Positions 4,243 through 6,105 of a stretch of DNA of 6,105 nucleotides are shown in pieces (within the stretch, counting starts at the first letter, position 1; each line of letters starts with the position of its first letter). Below the pieces are notes generated by a model, which saw only the letters and a list, made by a program, of their open reading frames with translations, searched no databases and was not told the DNA's origin. Both the position numbers and the translations under genes were made by a program. The stretch covers positions 1 through 6,105 of the forward strand of contig LKUF01000494.1 of the NCBI GenBank assembly GCA_001412335.1. Reading direction: 5' to 3'. This DNA is from Methanolinea sp. SDB (GTDB lineage: Archaea; Halobacteriota; Methanomicrobia; Methanomicrobiales; Methanospirillaceae).

Positions 4243-4632
4243 ATGACCGATGAAGAACTGTCGGTCCTCCTCCTGACCTGTTCAGGCATCTCCCACACCG
4301 GGCAACTCACCACGATGACCGGCAACCTGCTGCGATGCCGAAACCCTTTGATGGTCACCCGCCACCTGAAACTCACGTCGCTTGAACGGGCACTCGAGAA
4401 GGAACTGGATACTGATGAGTATCTTGTCGCGGTGGATGGATGCGAGGAATGCTGTGCGAAGAAGAGGATGGACCTGCTCGGAAAGATCCCCGATAGCTAC
4501 GTTGTTGCGACACGGGAGGGAATCGAAAAAAGGGGACTGGAAGAGCCGCGATACGATGAGATCGAGTGCCTCTGCCAGGCAGTTGCCCGGGCTGTCATGC
4601 GAGAGTATGATGGAGCGAGTGTGAGACGATGA
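4243..4632 (+). CDS. DGC-domain putative zinc-binding protein, copy 2, diverged (129 aa)
   Basis: The hallmarks of the DGC family are kept: LLLTCSGISHTGQLTTM (C13, T19-G20-Q21-L22) and VAVDGCEECCAKKRMDLL (D65-G66-C67, C70, C71). Between them the sequence differs strongly from copy 1: the central Cys is at C32 (LLRCRNPL) and the Gly-rich loop is lost, so the copies are anciently diverged paralogues rather than a recent tandem duplication. A CLC pair occurs near the C-terminus (DEIECLCQAVARAV). The DGC-EE-CC cluster is richer in thiols than the DGCPMLC of copy 1, which may mean a different ligand. I place the start at ATG 4243 on ribosome-binding-site grounds; ATG 4228 is the alternative. Its stop overlaps the ArsF start as ATGA, so translation of the two is likely coupled. 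Confidence 0.82.
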   Translation: MTDEELSVLLLTCSGISHTGQLTTMTGNLLRCRNPLMVTRHLKLTSLERALEKELDTDEYLVAVDGCEECCAKKRMDLLGKIPDSYVVATREGIEKRGLEEPRYDEIECLCQAVARAVMREYDGASVRR

Positions 4633-5093
4633 GTGTGAAGGAAATCTCTTCCCTGTCGGCATTCCTGCTCATCCTTTTGCTGGGGGTCCTTGCAGCGGGA
4701 TGCGCGACACCGGTTGAGTCAATCGAAAATCCAGGTGCCACCCTGGCAGAAGTTGAAAAAGTTGAGCTGTACCACTTTCATGCAACCCGACAATGTCACT
4801 CCTGCATCATACTCGGCGAATATGCTGAAGAGACGGTAAATACGTACTTTGCTCCCGAACAGGCCTCCGGAAGGATCGTGTTTGCTCATGTGAACGTCGA
4901 TCTCCCTGAAAACAGGGAGATTGTGGAACAGTACCGGCCAACCGCCTCATCCATCTGGATCGGTGTGTATGACGGGGACGGGTTCCACAAGGAGCAGGAT
5001 ATAAAGGTATGGTACAAGCTTGGTGACCGGGACGAATACATGACCTACCTCAGAGGGGTCATCGAAAAGCGACTGGCAGGTGACTTCTCCTGA
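4629..5093 (+). CDS. arsF: ArsF-family thioredoxin-like lipoprotein (154 aa)
   Basis: A lipoprotein signal is clear: a short charged start (MSVKE), a hydrophobic core and the lipobox LAAGC with Cys25 as anchor, so the mature protein would sit on the outer face of the membrane. A single redox pair CHSC (C56-C59) in HFHATRQCHSCIILGEYAEE follows the first strand, giving a thioredoxin-like layout; the strand IVFAHVNVDLPENREIVEQY and the segment SIWIGVYDG complete the fold. The length and motif pattern fit the family annotated as nitrophenyl compound nitroreductase subunit ArsF, from the arsEFG operon linked to reduction and export of nitroaromatic arsenicals. The gene overlaps the second DGC gene by 4 bases and precedes the ArsG gene by 8. 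Whether it reduces arsenicals here, or is a general thiol reductase fed by ArsG, is open. Confidence 0.8.
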   Translation: MSVKEISSLSAFLLILLLGVLAAGCATPVESIENPGATLAEVEKVELYHFHATRQCHSCIILGEYAEETVNTYFAPEQASGRIVFAHVNVDLPENREIVEQYRPTASSIWIGVYDGDGFHKEQDIKVWYKLGDRDEYMTYLRGVIEKRLAGDFS

Positions 5094-5101
5094 CGGACTT
5101 C

Positions 5102-5821
5102 ATGGCCGGCATGGAGGCGCTCGGGACCAGCGGAATTCCCCTGGTCGCCGCGTTCTTCATCGGGCTCCTGATGACCTTCTCTCCCTGCCCCCTTGCGACA
5201 AACATCACCGCGATCGCCTTCATCTCTAAGGAGATCGGCGATAGCAGGCACACCCTCCTTGTCGGATCGCTCTACAGCCTCGGGAGGATGGCTGCTTATA
5301 TCGGGCTTACCGCACTGATTGTCTATGCGGGATTGAACATCCAGGCCGTCTCATTCTTCCTCCAGGAGTATGGCGAGAAGCTCATCGGGCCGTTCCTGGT
5401 CGTCATGGGAATCCTGATGCTGGAGATAGTGGATCTCCCGCTCCCGGGAGATCGTGGATGGCTGCAGAAACTCGAGCTCTATCTTGGAGAAAAGGGATAC
5501 CTTGGGGGATTCCTGCTCGGGGTCGTCTTTGCCCTCGCCCTCTGCCCATTCTCTGCGGTCCTCTTCTTCGGAATGCTCATTCCCATTGCATTGAAGACCG
5601 GCGATGCACTCCTTGTTCCCGCTGTCTTTGCGATTGCCACTGCACTCCCGGTTATCATCATCTCCCTCGTTCTCGTGCAGGGGGTAAACCGGGTATCAGG
5701 AATGATGTCCACGGTGCAGAAGATGGAGAAGTGGATAAAACGTGCCGTTGCGGCAGTGTTCATCGTGATAGGATTGTATTATATTGTCATCGTATACGGA
5801 CCGCTCATTGGGATTGTGTGA
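5102..5821 (+). CDS. arsG: ArsG-family membrane protein, CcdA/DsbD-like (239 aa)
   Basis: This is a six-helix integral membrane protein of the CcdA/DsbD transmembrane fold. Segments lie near residues 12-42, 52-78, 94-111, 135-162, 168-193 and 212-238. One Cys occurs in TM1 within FSPCPLATN (C29) and one in TM4 within ALALCPFSAVLFFG (C148), the positions used by CcdA proteins to carry electrons across the membrane; these are the only two Cys. The family is annotated as aromatic aminobenzylarsenical efflux permease ArsG, paired with ArsF as here. The conserved Cys pair makes electron transfer from the cytosolic glutaredoxin-like protein to lipoprotein ArsF at least as plausible as direct efflux. 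ATG 5102 is 8 bases after the arsF stop with a weak ribosome binding site; ATG 5111 is an alternative. It appears to be the last gene of the operon. Confidence 0.85.
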   Translation: MAGMEALGTSGIPLVAAFFIGLLMTFSPCPLATNITAIAFISKEIGDSRHTLLVGSLYSLGRMAAYIGLTALIVYAGLNIQAVSFFLQEYGEKLIGPFLVVMGILMLEIVDLPLPGDRGWLQKLELYLGEKGYLGGFLLGVVFALALCPFSAVLFFGMLIPIALKTGDALLVPAVFAIATALPVIIISLVLVQGVNRVSGMMSTVQKMEKWIKRAVAAVFIVIGLYYIVIVYGPLIGIV

Positions 5822-5955
5822 TACAGACGGATATGCCGGCCGGGAAGCGAGCGTGCCTGGATCCGGATATAATAAGAAAGAACAGATAGCCCGGTCGAAC
5901 GTACCTGTATCAGTGCAAAATCGCCATTCACACCTGACAGAGAATCCCCGGCAAT

Positions 5956-6105
5956 TCACCCGTTATAATGATGCCGATCAAAGGTCTGGCGGAGAAACTC
6001 GTCCTTCCGGTGCCTGCTCCCCCTGACCGGAGGTTTCAGGTACCCGATCCCCGGGGTCTGGAGTGCCGGGCAGAAGGGGCAGAGGGCGGAATCGACATCG
6101 TTTGC
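5956..6105 (-). CDS. C-terminal fragment of an unidentified protein, partial
   Basis: On the minus strand a frame is open from the window edge to TGA at 5958-5956, giving 49 residues. It starts NDVDSALCPFCPALQTPG in the visible part, with a CPFC pair, and ends in a basic and aromatic tail. About three quarters of its third codon positions are G or C, more than in the competing plus-strand frame (ATG 5968 to the edge), so I favour the minus strand. It would be convergent with the ArsG gene, separated by about 135 bases. The ALCPF segment weakly recalls Cys-rich small domains seen in methanogens, but this is not enough for a name. The plus-strand alternative, a 46-codon gene start, remains possible. 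Confidence 0.4.
   Translation of the reverse strand, partial: ANDVDSALCPFCPALQTPGIGYLKPPVRGSRHRKDEFLRQTFDRHHYNG

Noticed and set aside
5836..5843. Palindrome CCGGCCGG downstream of arsG as a terminator
   Set aside because: Self-complementary without a loop and not followed by a U-run; a terminator cannot be supported between arsG and the convergent gene.

Overview
The window looks archaeal, most likely from a methanogenic euryarchaeon of the Methanomicrobiales type. The grounds are moderate GC with GC-rich third codon positions, AT-rich TATA-like boxes in an otherwise GC-rich sequence, Shine-Dalgarno sites of the GGAGG/GGTGAT kind, and gene content of a sort I associate with methanogens. This assignment is an inference; there is no rRNA or tRNA to anchor it.

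Layout. Positions 1-533 (minus strand) hold the N-terminal 177 residues of an LsrF-like class I aldolase whose C-terminus lies outside the window. Upstream of it on the same strand is a 72-residue Cys/His-rich protein (583-801). About 520 bases (802-1324) then carry no gene I can support, only two stem-loops and a doubtful 43-codon frame. An ArsR/SmtB-type repressor (1325-1729, minus) is divergent from a long plus-strand operon (1994-5821). The operon encodes an ArsP/DUF318 permease, a small gene broken by two frame changes, a glutaredoxin-like CxxC protein, two DGC-type zinc-binding proteins, an ArsF-like thioredoxin-fold lipoprotein and an ArsG/CcdA-like six-TM membrane protein. The window closes with the C-terminal end of an unidentified minus-strand gene (5956-6105).

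How it may work. ArsR has the LCVC metalloid-binding motif. Two matching operator-like sites (ATTTCAA, 6 bases, then TTGAAAT or ATGAAAC) sit in the divergent region, one on each promoter side, which suggests joint repression of arsR and the operon until a soft metal or metalloid appears. The permease would export the toxicant. The glutaredoxin-like protein, the CcdA-like ArsG (one Cys in each of two membrane segments) and the extracytoplasmic CxxC lipoprotein ArsF could form a thiol-electron relay across the membrane. ArsF/ArsG names come from a bacterial operon for nitroaromatic arsenicals, so organoarsenical resistance is the leading hypothesis; the true substrate cannot be read from sequence.

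Points needing attention: a double frameshift at 3093-3346 in a recognisable small protein, an anomalous 243-base gap at 4000-4242 holding a four-Cys 37-residue reading frame, a 19-codon leader frame with the best Shine-Dalgarno of the operon overlapping the permease start, and a matched operator pair.
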